In this document: piece by piece, positions 17,046 through 25,869 of the stretch | Layout: the number at the start of each line of letters is the position of its first letter | How positions within the stretch are numbered: the first letter of the stretch is position 1 | From: Kribbella sp. NBC_01245 | GTDB taxonomy: Bacteria > Actinomycetota > Actinomycetes > Propionibacteriales > Kribbellaceae | Length of the DNA: 64,000 bases | Reading direction: 5' to 3' | NCBI RefSeq assembly: GCF_036226525.1 | Contig: NZ_CP108487.1 | Location: forward strand, 4,588,001-4,652,000 | The notes under the pieces: generated by a model | What the model was told of the DNA's origin: nothing | What the model saw: the letters and a program-made list of their open reading frames with translations, nothing else | Databases searched by the model: none | Position numbers and translations under genes: made by a program

Positions 17046-17146
17046 TCCTTTGCATTCATTCGTCGGAATCCGCCCTCTCAGCCACCGCGGTCCAGTACAG
17101 GTCAGCGGACGGAAGAGGGCGGATTCCGACGAATGAATGCAAAGGA
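17046..17146. repeat. Short palindromic repeat (class A, copy 2)
   Basis: Perfect 33-bp inverted repeat (arms 17046-17078 and 17114-17146), 35-nt loop. Core arm GCATTCATTCGTCGGAATCC. It lies between two converging genes (stops at 17023 and 17183) and could act as a two-way terminator or be a mobile REP-like unit. The outer base pairs (TCCTTT/AAAGGA) differ from the other copies yet still pair. Confidence 0.88.
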
Positions 17147-17182
17147 CCCCAGGTGAGGCGGCGTGTCGGAGGAAAGCGCGGG

Positions 17183-18883
17183 TTAGCGGGTGAAGAGGGC
17201 GCCCGTGAGGTTGGTGGTTAGGTTGCGGAGGGAGTCCGGGAGGTACTGGAGGTGCCAGCCGGCGGGGCCTCGGTACCAGTTGAAGCCTTCGTCTTCGTCG
17301 GCGTCGTCGTCGGTGGCTACGAGGGCGTCGATCCAGCGGTCGGAACCGCCGAGAACGACGGCGTACGGCAGGGCGCGGGAGCAGAGGTCGGCGTGCTGGT
17401 CTTCCGGCAGTTCGCGGATGTCCATCTCGAGCAGCTCGCCACGGATCGAGGCGACCTGGCCGAGGACGCGACCAGCGGCGGGCGCCTTCGACGGCATGTG
17501 CCGGCCGAGCACCAGCAGGCCGACGCCGACGGCCGTGACCGCGAGACCGAGCAGGCCCCAGGCGGAGAACAGCGCGAGCAGGACGGTCAGCACCACGCCG
17601 ATCACGGTGGCCGCGATTCCGAGGGTGTTCCACAGCGACCTGGTCCGGTCGGGCCGCTCGACGAACCAGCCGCGCTTGACGACATCGTCGTACAGGGCGT
17701 CCTGGACCTCGCCGAGCGCGGCGCGGACCTGCTTGCCCATTTCGGAGACCCGGACCGTGTCGGTATCACCGAAGAGGGCCCGGATCATGACGTTCTCGTA
17801 GCGGTGCAGCTGCTCCGAGGGCGCGTTCGCGACCCGCTTGAGCTCCCAGTCGGGCCGTGCGAACTCGTTCTCGTGGTCGAGCTCGGTGATGGTCAGGTGA
17901 CCGCGGACCGCGAGGTCGACGATGGTCGCGGTCACGTCGACCGGGTCGATCCGTTCGTCGATCAGCGTGCCGACCTCGCCGGGACGTAGGTCCGACGGCG
18001 GGGAGAAGACGATCTTGGTATCCGTACCGAGGCTGAACAGCGACGCCGGTACGACGCGGCGGACGTCGACCTGGTCGCGGCCGCGGGTGCGGTACAGGAA
18101 GTACAGCGCGGCCGCGCCGACGAGCAGCACGGCCAGCACCGTCAGCAGCTGGGCCGGGTCCGCGCTGAACGAACGGCGGAACGACTTGCGGTACTCGATG
18201 ATCTCGTTGGCTGCGATCTGGCCCTCGGGGAAGCCGATGGTGATGCGCATGGTGTTACCCGGCGGCAGCGCGAACTGCTTGAAGATGGGCGCCGACGTCT
18301 CGGAGATCTGCGCCAGCGTGCAAGGCGTGTTCGCGTCGATCGCGCCGGCCGAGCACTGCACGTGCGAGACCTGCGGGACGCTGAACGTGACGGTCGCCGT
18401 GCCCACCTCGACGGGCAGCCCGTGCAGTGGTGACCAGCGCAGCTCGGTGCCGTTCAGCGTCTTGGCGACCGCGCCACGAACCGTGTAGGTGAAGGTGAGT
18501 TCGGCCACGTTGTCGACGTTGCCGACGGCAATCGACGTGACGTCGCCGGACGTACTGACCTCGGCGTCTTTGGCCTGGTCGCCCGCCTTGACCTCGAGCT
18601 CCTCGACCTTCTGCACGTGGTCGACGTCCGCGGGCAGATGCTCGCGCGTGACGATGTGCCGGGTGAACGTGCCGGTGTAACCGGTCAGCTTCCAGGTCTC
18701 GGCGACGCGCAGCAGGCCGTCCCGCTCGACCCGGACCTCACTGTCGTACGCCGTGATGACCGGAGCCGTCGCGGTAACCGGAGCCGTCGCGCCTGCGGGC
18801 AGCGCCGAACCGGCCGCCAGGCCGATCGCGAAGGTGAGGGAACCGAGTGCGCACAGGGAAGCCCCGAGCATTCGTAGACGCAT
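17183..18883 (-). CDS. DUF2207-domain membrane protein, paralogue 1
   Basis: 566 residues. Signal peptide about 1-31, then an extracytoplasmic beta-rich domain (to about 245; contains ITAYDSEVRVERDGLLRVAETW, typical of DUF2207/PF09972). A transmembrane helix LLTVLAVLLVGAAALYFLY follows, then a cytoplasmic segment with a winged-helix-like TATIVDLAVRGHLTI, a hydrophobic hairpin (about 420-460) and a conserved C-terminal domain. Function of the family is unknown. It is divergently transcribed from metalloprotease paralogue 2 (219-nt spacer), an arrangement repeated at 25870-28760. Confidence 0.85.
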   Translation of the reverse strand: MRLRMLGASLCALGSLTFAIGLAAGSALPAGATAPVTATAPVITAYDSEVRVERDGLLRVAETWKLTGYTGTFTRHIVTREHLPADVDHVQKVEELEVKAGDQAKDAEVSTSGDVTSIAVGNVDNVAELTFTYTVRGAVAKTLNGTELRWSPLHGLPVEVGTATVTFSVPQVSHVQCSAGAIDANTPCTLAQISETSAPIFKQFALPPGNTMRITIGFPEGQIAANEIIEYRKSFRRSFSADPAQLLTVLAVLLVGAAALYFLYRTRGRDQVDVRRVVPASLFSLGTDTKIVFSPPSDLRPGEVGTLIDERIDPVDVTATIVDLAVRGHLTITELDHENEFARPDWELKRVANAPSEQLHRYENVMIRALFGDTDTVRVSEMGKQVRAALGEVQDALYDDVVKRGWFVERPDRTRSLWNTLGIAATVIGVVLTVLLALFSAWGLLGLAVTAVGVGLLVLGRHMPSKAPAAGRVLGQVASIRGELLEMDIRELPEDQHADLCSRALPYAVVLGGSDRWIDALVATDDDADEDEGFNWYRGPAGWHLQYLPDSLRNLTTNLTGALFTR

Positions 18884-19102
18884 CGCTCAATCACACCGTA
18901 TCGAGGGGTCAGTCGGAAATCAGCCAGTGCGGTGCGCCATCCGGACGAACACCGGCACTCCGGAACGGATCGCCCCGGCGATGGGTCTGCGACGCAGAGA
19001 CTACTGTGCGGCTGGGCCGCCCCCGCAATGCCACCCCGAGGTTTGGGATTTGGCGTCGGATACGGTCTTGCCCGGAGCGTACGCAGACCAGCGGGAGAGC
19101 AC

Positions 19103-20422
19103 GTGTCGAACAACCAGTGGGGTAATCCCGCCGGGCAGTATCCGCAGCAGCCCCCGCCGTGGCACCCGAATCCCGCCCAGTACGGCGTTCCGCAGGGCCC
19201 GCCCGGCCCGAACCAGCAGCTCCCGCACGGCCTCGGCTGGGGCCCGCAGTACGGCGCCCCCGGCGGGCCGCCGGGATACGGCGCCCAAGGCAACCAAGGC
19301 GGCCTAGGCGGTCCAGGCGGTCAGGGCCCGTACGGCGCACCCGGCCCGCGTGGTCCCGGCGGCCCGTTCCGTCCGCCCAATCGGCGGCGGAACAACGGCG
19401 CCATCGTCGCGCTCAGCCTGGTCGGCGCGGTGCTGATCAGCCTGGTCGTCGTCGGTGCTGTGATCTCGCTCATGGTCAAAAACGCCGCCTCCGACGTGGC
19501 CGAGCCCAACCCGACGTACACCTCGTCGTCCACGCCGACCGAAGAGGAGTCCGGCCCGACCCCGCCCCCGGTGTCCCCGACGGGCGGCGCGACCACCGCG
19601 CCGACGACCGTCCCGACGACCCGGCCGGTGACGACCCGGCCGACCGCGTCGAGGCCGACCCAGACGAAGACCACCAAGCCCCCGCAGACGCTCACGCCGT
19701 CCCAGGTGGTGAGTCGCAGCCGGATCTACGCCACCGGCCGCCAGGCCTCGGTCGGTTGCCGCGAATCGTCCGCACGACCGTCGAATCAGGCCGGCGCCAC
19801 GGCGTACTACGCCCGGCTGAAGTTCTGCCTGGACAGGGCCTGGCCGCGGCAGGTGCGGGCGGCGGGCTTCACCTTCCGGCAGCCCCGGCTGCTGACCTGG
19901 GCCGGCTCGGTGAACTCGCCGTGCGGCACCGTCTCGAACGCGAACTACCCGCCTTTCTACTGCGGGGCGAACGAGACCATCTACATGAACCTCGGCGAGG
20001 ACACCGGCTGGTACAACAAGTACGCGGACAACCCGCAGGGCAAGATCTGGGCCCGGATGTGGACCACCCACCAGGTGGCGCACGAGTATGGCCATCACAT
20101 CCAGGCGATCACCGGCATCCTGCGCGCCGACGTCGAACTGCAGTACGAGGCGCCGACCCGCTCGGCCGAGCTCGAGATCAACCGGCGCAAGGAGCTGCAG
20201 GCCTCTTGTTTCGCCGATGTTTTCCTTGGTTCGAACAAGGGCAGCTATCCGATCAAGGGTGCGGCGCTGCGGGAATGGAAGTGGCTGATCGGCACCGTGA
20301 CGGACTATGGCAACGATCACGGCGACGGCAAGAACCACAAATACTGGGCCGAGCGCGGCTTCTTCAGCCGTAATCCGGGTCTGTGCAACACCTATGTGGC
20401 GGGATCGTCGTTAGTGGAGTGA
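19103..20422 (+). CDS. Membrane-anchored zinc metalloprotease, paralogue 2
   Basis: 439 residues, GTG start (GGGAGAG 5 nt upstream); the frame is open further 5' but the SNNQWG start is shared with paralogue 3. The Pro/Gly/Gln-rich cytoplasmic part is about 1-95, one transmembrane helix follows (IVALSLVGAVLISLVVVGAV, about 100-125), then a Thr/Pro linker and the protease domain with HEYGHH (His327) and KELQASC. Same YpfJ-like family as the other paralogues. Divergent from a DUF2207 gene and followed by paralogue 3 after 117 nt. Confidence 0.84.
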   Translation: MSNNQWGNPAGQYPQQPPPWHPNPAQYGVPQGPPGPNQQLPHGLGWGPQYGAPGGPPGYGAQGNQGGLGGPGGQGPYGAPGPRGPGGPFRPPNRRRNNGAIVALSLVGAVLISLVVVGAVISLMVKNAASDVAEPNPTYTSSSTPTEEESGPTPPPVSPTGGATTAPTTVPTTRPVTTRPTASRPTQTKTTKPPQTLTPSQVVSRSRIYATGRQASVGCRESSARPSNQAGATAYYARLKFCLDRAWPRQVRAAGFTFRQPRLLTWAGSVNSPCGTVSNANYPPFYCGANETIYMNLGEDTGWYNKYADNPQGKIWARMWTTHQVAHEYGHHIQAITGILRADVELQYEAPTRSAELEINRRKELQASCFADVFLGSNKGSYPIKGAALREWKWLIGTVTDYGNDHGDGKNHKYWAERGFFSRNPGLCNTYVAGSSLVE

Positions 20423-20539
20423 GCCGACTCACCTGGGCTAATCAGCAGACGGGCGGACCGTCGGCTAGATAGCCTGGCGGGCGTGCCGCCGCCGGTGGCG
20501 CGCGGGGAACAACGGGGTCCGGGGGGACGAGGAGCAGAA

Positions 20540-21757
20540 GTGTCGAACAACCAGTGGGGACTGGCGCCGGGTCAATACCCGCCGCCGCCCGGCCCGCCGG
20601 TCAGCGGCCCGCCACAGCCGTCGTACGGCAGCCACCCGACGCAGCACGCTCCCGCCTTCGGCTGGGGACCGCAGTTCGGCCCCCAAGGACCGCAGCCCGG
20701 GTACGGCGCTCCGGGTGGCCCGGGTCCGCAGGGTTTCTACACGCCGCCGCGGCGCAGCAACCGCAAAGGTCTGGTCATCGGCCTGTCCCTCGTCGGGGTG
20801 TTCGGCGTAGTCGTGCTGGTCGGAGCGGTCCTGGTCGGCCTGGCGGCACGTCCCAGCGACAGCCCGACGACTGCACCGAGCCCGCCGGCCACCGCGCCGA
20901 CACCCGCGCTGCCGACGGAGACCGAGGACACGCCGGCGCCGACCGTGCCCACGGTCAGCCAGCCGACCATCCGGCCGACGACAACCAAGCCGACCGTCAA
21001 GCCGCCCCCGAAGCGGGTGTCGCCACAAACCGTGGTCACCCGGGATGGGTTCTACTTCACCGGTCTGCAGGCCAGCGTCGGCTGCAAGGACCCGGGCCTG
21101 CCGATCAGCAACCAGCGCAATACCCAGAACTACTACGCCCTGGTCATCCAGTGCCTGAACAAGGCCTGGCCGCGCCAGGTCTCGGCCGGCCGGGACCAAT
21201 TCCGGGCACCGAAGCTGGTGTTCTGGTCGGGTTACGTCCAGTCGCCCTGCACGGGTGGTGCACAGGTGTCCTTCTACTGCGGCACCAGTGAGACCATCTA
21301 CATCAAGTACAGCGACGACATGGCCATGTGGCGCACCCGGACGGACACGCTGAACAGGCGCTACACCCAGCTGTGGGTCACCTTCACCGCCGCCCACGAG
21401 TACGGGCACCACCTCCAGCAGGTCAGCGGCATCCTGCCGGCGACCTACGAGCTCGGCTACGACAGTCGTGCGCCGAAGGAACAAATGCTCGCCATCAGCC
21501 GTCGGATCGAGGTTCAGGCGTCTTGTCTGGCCTCGGTCTTCCTGGGCGCGAACAAGTCGTCGTACGGGCTCACCACCGGTATGAAGGCGCGAGCCTGGAC
21601 GTTCCTCCGGGACAACACCGGTGACGAGAACAGGCCCGGCGGCGACCGCGACCACGGTAGCCGGGCCAGTAATGCGGCGTTCATGCGTCAAGGGTTCGCC
21701 ACCCGCAACAACGCCTACTGCAACACGTTCACGGCTTCGGCCAGCAAGGTTTCGTGA
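20540..21757 (+). CDS. Membrane-anchored zinc metalloprotease, paralogue 3
   Basis: 405 residues, GTG start with GAGGAG 7 nt upstream. Pro/Gly-rich cytoplasmic region about 1-73, transmembrane helix about 75-97, Thr/Pro linker about 100-160, protease domain with HEYGHH (His286) and the third-ligand motif as IEVQASC (Val in place of Leu). The next gene begins 9 nt after the stop, so paralogues 3 and 4 are co-transcribed. Confidence 0.85.
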   Translation: MSNNQWGLAPGQYPPPPGPPVSGPPQPSYGSHPTQHAPAFGWGPQFGPQGPQPGYGAPGGPGPQGFYTPPRRSNRKGLVIGLSLVGVFGVVVLVGAVLVGLAARPSDSPTTAPSPPATAPTPALPTETEDTPAPTVPTVSQPTIRPTTTKPTVKPPPKRVSPQTVVTRDGFYFTGLQASVGCKDPGLPISNQRNTQNYYALVIQCLNKAWPRQVSAGRDQFRAPKLVFWSGYVQSPCTGGAQVSFYCGTSETIYIKYSDDMAMWRTRTDTLNRRYTQLWVTFTAAHEYGHHLQQVSGILPATYELGYDSRAPKEQMLAISRRIEVQASCLASVFLGANKSSYGLTTGMKARAWTFLRDNTGDENRPGGDRDHGSRASNAAFMRQGFATRNNAYCNTFTASASKVS

Positions 21758-21766
21758 GGAGTTTCG

Positions 21767-23176
21767 ATGTCGGAGAACTGGAATCCACCGCCGGGCGGTC
21801 CCCCGAACGAGCCGGGACGGGAAGAGCCGAACAAGCAGTGGTGGACCCAGCCCAGCGATGAGCCGGACGACTTCCTGTCGCCCGGCCAGCCGCACCCGTA
21901 CCAGCAGCAGGGTCCCGGGGGCCAGCAGCCGCCGTACCCGCCGCACGGCCAGCCTCCGCAAGGACCTCCGCCCGGACCGCCCCCTGGCCAGATGCCGGGG
22001 CAGTCGCCGTGGCAGCGTCCCCCGCAGCAGCCGCAACAGTTCCCGTACGGCGGACAGCAGCCGCCGGGTCGGGGTGGTGAGGTACCGCCGGGCTGGCAGT
22101 ACCCGCCGCAGGGCCACCCCGGCCCAGGTGGCCAAGGTGGTCCCGGTGGCCCTGGTGGTCCGCCGATGATGGCGCAGATCCAGATCCCGCGCCCGCCCGG
22201 TCCGGGCCGTCGGCGCAAGCCGCGCCGTGCCCCCAAGGCGCTGGTGATCGGTCTGGTCGTGCTGGCGGTCCTCGCCATCGCCGGTGGGGTGACCGCGTTC
22301 GTGACGATGGGCAAGGACGACGTACCGACGACCGGTCCCGAGGTGTCGGCGACCCCGACACCCACGCCCACGCCCACCCCCACGCCCACGCCCACCCCGA
22401 CGCCGACGCCGACCCCCAAGCCGACGCCGAAGCCGAAGCCCACGCCGAAGCCGCCGACACCCGCGCAGGTCGTCACCCAGAACAAGCTTTACGTGACCGG
22501 GCTGATCCTGGCCTCGCGCTGCCCGGAGCCGACCTTCCGGCCGACCACGCCGCTGGCCACCAAGGCGTACTACAACCGGATGCTGCCGTGCCTGAACAAG
22601 TCGTGGTACCCGACCATCAAGAAGGCCGGTTTCAAGTACCGCGCGCCGAAGGTCGTCGTCTACGCAGGCAGCCTCAAGTCGCCGTGCGGCATCCAGACCG
22701 GATCGCGCGCGTACTACTGCGGCAGCGTCGAGACGATCTACATGCCGTACACCTCGGACAACAAGAACTTCAAGGCCAACCCGGTGTACGCGCGGGCGCT
22801 GATGGCCAACACGTTCGCCCACGAGTACGGGCATCACGTCCAGTTGGTGACCGGCATCCTGGCGGCTTCGTTCCAGCGTGAGCGGAAGATGCCGAACCGC
22901 GAGGCGCGACTGCAGGAGAGCCGTCGCCGCGAGCTGCAGGCCTCGTGCCTCGGTTCGGTCTACCTCGGCGCCGACAAGCAGTGGTTCCCGATGACCGGCG
23001 AGCTGCTCACCGCCTGGCAGTTCGCGGTGAAGAACTCCGGTGACGAGTTCAACCCGGCCAAGGTTCGCGACCACGGCAACAAGAACAACCACGGCTGGTG
23101 GTCCCTGCGTGGCTACAACTCGAAGAACCCTGGGATGTGCAACACCTTCACCGCTTCGGCGAAGGTCACCAGCTGA
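21767..23176 (+). CDS. Membrane-anchored zinc metalloprotease, paralogue 4, with TP-repeat linker
   Basis: 469 residues, longest of the set. ATG with GAGGAG 7 nt upstream. The cytoplasmic part (about 1-155) is extremely Pro/Gly/Gln-rich. A transmembrane helix (ALVIGLVVLAVLAIAGGVTAF, about 160-181) is followed by a Thr-Pro dipeptide repeat of about a dozen units turning into Lys-Pro (about 195-230), which likely spans the cell wall. The protease domain has HEYGHH (His352) and RELQASC. The repeat is encoded by near-identical CACGCC/CACCCC hexamers (about 22355-22455), prone to length change. Confidence 0.86.
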   Translation: MSENWNPPPGGPPNEPGREEPNKQWWTQPSDEPDDFLSPGQPHPYQQQGPGGQQPPYPPHGQPPQGPPPGPPPGQMPGQSPWQRPPQQPQQFPYGGQQPPGRGGEVPPGWQYPPQGHPGPGGQGGPGGPGGPPMMAQIQIPRPPGPGRRRKPRRAPKALVIGLVVLAVLAIAGGVTAFVTMGKDDVPTTGPEVSATPTPTPTPTPTPTPTPTPTPTPKPTPKPKPTPKPPTPAQVVTQNKLYVTGLILASRCPEPTFRPTTPLATKAYYNRMLPCLNKSWYPTIKKAGFKYRAPKVVVYAGSLKSPCGIQTGSRAYYCGSVETIYMPYTSDNKNFKANPVYARALMANTFAHEYGHHVQLVTGILAASFQRERKMPNREARLQESRRRELQASCLGSVYLGADKQWFPMTGELLTAWQFAVKNSGDEFNPAKVRDHGNKNNHGWWSLRGYNSKNPGMCNTFTASAKVTS

Positions 23177-23250
23177 CCCCTGGTCCGATCTGGACCGGGT
23201 TCGTGGCAGGATCACGGCCGGTAGAAGTCCCCGATCACGAAAGTGAACGT

Positions 23251-24207
23251 ATGACGAATCTCCGCAGCCTGATCAGCCCGGCCCGGTCCGCCCGGACGGC
23301 GGCCAGGCGAGGACTGGTGTCCCTGCTGGCCGTCACGACGGCGTCCGCGGTGACGCTGGCCGGCGTCCAGGGCGCCGCCGCCACCGGACCGGATCAGCCC
23401 GAGCCGGTCAGCGCGGCCACGACCGCGGATCACGTCGCGCCGAAGATGGCCAGTGCCGACGCGGGGACCAGCTCGGCGGCGTCGAGCTACAACACCGTCC
23501 GGTACAACAAGCTCTACAAGACCGGCCGACTCGGCGCCTCGAAGTGCAAGATGCCGGCTTACCCGCTGACCACCGCGGGCAACGTGAAGGCGTACCACCT
23601 GTCGTTCCTGCACTGCCTGAACAACGTCTGGGTGGGCAAGATCCGCCTGGCCGGCAAGACGTTCACGAAGCCGACGCTGGTAGTGCACGAGAAGGGCGTC
23701 AACTCGGCCTGCGGCTTTATGCCCGCGGACAACGCGTACTACTGCTCGGGCTCGCGCGGTATCTACATCCCGTGGAAGCGCTACGCGAACATGTGGAAGA
23801 CCCAGGGCGCCGGCTACGCCCGGGCGTACGCGATGCAGATCGTCGCGCACGAGTACGGCCACCACGTGCAGGCCATGACCGGCATCCTGCAGGCGTCGTA
23901 CTACCGCCAGCAGTACGTGCACAAGACCACCGCCAAGCGTCTCGAGGAGAACCGCCGGATGGAGCTGCAGGCCTCGTGCTTCAGCGCCGCCTACCTCGGC
24001 GCCGACCGGGCGTACTTCCCGATGACCGGGGCCATCTACAGCAACTGGCGCTGGATGGTCGCGAACATGGGCGACGACGCGAGGCCGGGCGGTCCGCGTG
24101 ACCACGGCTCGATGTCCAGCCACAACTGGTGGTCCCTGCGCGGCTACAACAACATGACCTCCGCGTCCTGCAACCCGTGGACCGCGGCGTCCTCGATCGT
24201 CGACTGA
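23251..24207 (+). CDS. Secreted zinc metalloprotease, paralogue 5
   Basis: 318 residues. Unlike paralogues 1-4 it has no Pro-rich cytoplasmic part but a cleavable-looking signal peptide (RRGLVSLLAVTTASAVTLAG, cleavage near Ala47-Ala49), so it should be released. Protease domain with HEYGHH (His200) and MELQASC. The ATG at 23251 was chosen because the signal peptide starts there; the frame is open 153 nt further upstream into paralogue 4, and the Shine-Dalgarno is weak. Lies 74 nt downstream of paralogue 4. Confidence 0.84.
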   Translation: MTNLRSLISPARSARTAARRGLVSLLAVTTASAVTLAGVQGAAATGPDQPEPVSAATTADHVAPKMASADAGTSSAASSYNTVRYNKLYKTGRLGASKCKMPAYPLTTAGNVKAYHLSFLHCLNNVWVGKIRLAGKTFTKPTLVVHEKGVNSACGFMPADNAYYCSGSRGIYIPWKRYANMWKTQGAGYARAYAMQIVAHEYGHHVQAMTGILQASYYRQQYVHKTTAKRLEENRRMELQASCFSAAYLGADRAYFPMTGAIYSNWRWMVANMGDDARPGGPRDHGSMSSHNWWSLRGYNNMTSASCNPWTAASSIVD

Positions 24208-24396
24208 TCCTGCCGTTCAACCTTTGTTCAAGGTTTGTTACCGGCCGGTCGCCGACTGCTTGCCTTGGGCAACCACTTTTTCCCGCCGTCGAAGGGAACC
24301 ATTCGGCCGTGACGACCCTCTGAGATGCAAGAGTCGGAGACGTACGGTCCCCTTCGACAGACAATCCGCCCCCTGCACGAAAGGTTCAACCACCTG

Positions 24397-25368
24397 ATGT
24401 CCTCATCCATCGTTCGGCGCGGCCTGGTCTCGCTGGCCGCCGTCGCGCTCACCGCTGTCACCGCTTTCTCCGGTGTCGGCTCCGCCACCGCGAAGCAGGA
24501 CGTGGCTCCCGCGCCGCAGGTCGCCCAGGCGCCGCAGGTTGCCGCCCAGCCCAGTGACCCTTCCACGACGGGAGGTGAAGGCGACTTCAACATGTTCGCC
24601 AAGGCGGACGCCGGCCTCGCCTACGGCACCGCGTGGACCTCCACCAGCGCGTGGAACACCGTCAAGTACAACCGGGCCTACAAGACCGGTCGAATCTACC
24701 CGAGCCAGTGCGGTCAGCCGAAGTACGCGCTGAACGGGTCCAACAACATCCTGGCCTGGCACCGGTCGTACGGCTACTGCCTGAACAAGAGCTGGGTCGG
24801 CAAGATCCAGGCCGCCGGCTACAAGTTCGTCGCGCCGACGTGGGTCATCTACACCAAGCCCTTCAACACCAAGTGTGGCTGGGCCAACGGCACGCGGGCG
24901 TTCTACTGCTCCGCCACGAACGGCATCTACATCCCGGTGAACCCGATCGTGCAGGGCTACAAGTCGAACCCGCGCTTCAACCTGGTTCGCGTCATGCAGA
25001 CCGCCGGCCACGAGTACGGTCACCACGTCCAGAAGCTGACCAACATCCTGAGCGCCTCCTGGTACCGCCAGGCCTACGTCATCCCCACCACGGCCAAGGA
25101 CCTCGAGGAGAACCGCCGCGTTGAGCTGCAGGCCACCTGCTGGTCCGCCGCCTACATCGGCAGCAACCGTGGCTACCTGGGCATGACCGGCGCCCGTCTG
25201 TCCGACTGGAAGTGGCACATCGCCCACATCGGCGACGAGTACAACAACGGCGGCCCCCGCACCCACGGAAGCCGCAGCAGCAACAACTGGTGGGCCACCA
25301 ACGGCTTCAACTACATGAACGTCGGCTCCTGCGCCACCTGGAACGGCTCCTCGTCCATCGTCGACTAG
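24397..25368 (+). CDS. Secreted zinc metalloprotease, paralogue 6
   Basis: 323 residues, closest in sequence to paralogue 5 (shared YNxxYKTGR, HHVQ and SSSIVD C-terminus). Signal peptide SIVRRGLVSLAAVALTAVTA with cleavage near Ala30-Ala32, then an Ala/Pro/Gln segment, then the protease domain with HEYGHH (His205) and VELQATC. The ATG fits the signal peptide, GAAAGG is about 12 nt upstream, and a further 72 nt of open frame lie 5' of it. The 189-nt gap before it probably holds its own promoter. A strong terminator follows. Confidence 0.85.
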   Translation: MSSSIVRRGLVSLAAVALTAVTAFSGVGSATAKQDVAPAPQVAQAPQVAAQPSDPSTTGGEGDFNMFAKADAGLAYGTAWTSTSAWNTVKYNRAYKTGRIYPSQCGQPKYALNGSNNILAWHRSYGYCLNKSWVGKIQAAGYKFVAPTWVIYTKPFNTKCGWANGTRAFYCSATNGIYIPVNPIVQGYKSNPRFNLVRVMQTAGHEYGHHVQKLTNILSASWYRQAYVIPTTAKDLEENRRVELQATCWSAAYIGSNRGYLGMTGARLSDWKWHIAHIGDEYNNGGPRTHGSRSSNNWWATNGFNYMNVGSCATWNGSSSIVD

Positions 25369-25398
25369 CCTTCCTGCTCTACCAGCACCACGCACCAC

Positions 25399-25437
25399 GA
25401 ACCGCCCGGGCCCCACGGCCCGGGCGGTTCCTTTATG
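25399..25437 (+). terminator. Terminator of metalloprotease paralogue 6
   Basis: Perfect 14-bp GC-rich stem (25399-25412 with 25417-25430), tetraloop, then CTTTAT. Lies 30 nt after the stop codon. Confidence 0.8.
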
Positions 25438-25454
25438 CCCCCACAACGCCACCC

Positions 25455-25806
25455 CGCCAACACCGGCACCACCCGGCGGATCGGCATCCCGTTAGCCCTG
25501 CGTCGATTGGTCTGGATTCGCCCGCTGCAAGGGGGTTGAGTTTTCGGAATGAGGCCGTGCGGGCGAATCCTGACGAATCGTCGCTAATGCCGGTCCACGA
25601 ATAGCCTTCCCCGGATGCTTTTCGGCGTACGACAGCCAGAACGGTCCGGGCAGGCGGGGTTCGGGGCGGGCCGTTAGCGTCGATTCGTCAGGATTCGCCC
25701 GCGCGGCCATGGTCGGAATACTCGACGCCCTTGCAGCGGGCGAATCCAGACCAATCGACGCAGGGCTAACGGGATGCCGATTCACCGGGTGGTGCCGGTG
25801 TTGGCG
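25455..25806. repeat. MITE-like long palindromic repeat (class B, copy 2), 352 bp
   Basis: Ends are the inverted repeat CGCCAACACCGGCACCACC/GGTGGTGCCGGTGTTGGCG. The outer inverted repeat continues almost unbroken for about 80 nt per side (to about 25537 and from about 25725). Inside are two more arms (GCGGGCGAATCCTGACGAAT and its partner GATTCGTCAGGATTCGCCCG) around a unique core of about 90 nt with CCCCGGATGCTTTTCGGCG. The copy at 47990-48340 is 351 bp, has the same ends, and carries this core in the opposite orientation. No ORF of substance. It lies between converging genes and accounts for the 500-nt gap. Confidence 0.88.
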
Positions 25807-25818
25807 TGGGGACGTGGA

Positions 25819-25852
25819 ACCGCCCGGGCCAGTCGTGCGTGGCCCGGGCGGT
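25819..25852 (-). terminator. Hairpin terminator after the second DUF2207 gene
   Basis: Perfect 13-bp stem (25819-25831 with 25840-25852), 8-nt loop, 17 nt after the stop at 25870 on the minus strand. The stem is nearly the same as that of the terminator at 25399, so the repeat element sits between two look-alike hairpins. The U tract is poor. Confidence 0.6.
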
Positions 25853-25869
25853 GTAGGGAGAAGCGGAGG

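Noticed and set aside
20465..23215. 916-residue open frame on the minus strand opposite metalloproteases 2-4
   Set aside because: High-GC shadow frame: Arg/Gly/Val-rich, no domain, fully overlapped by three well supported plus-strand genes with Shine-Dalgarno sites and active-site motifs.
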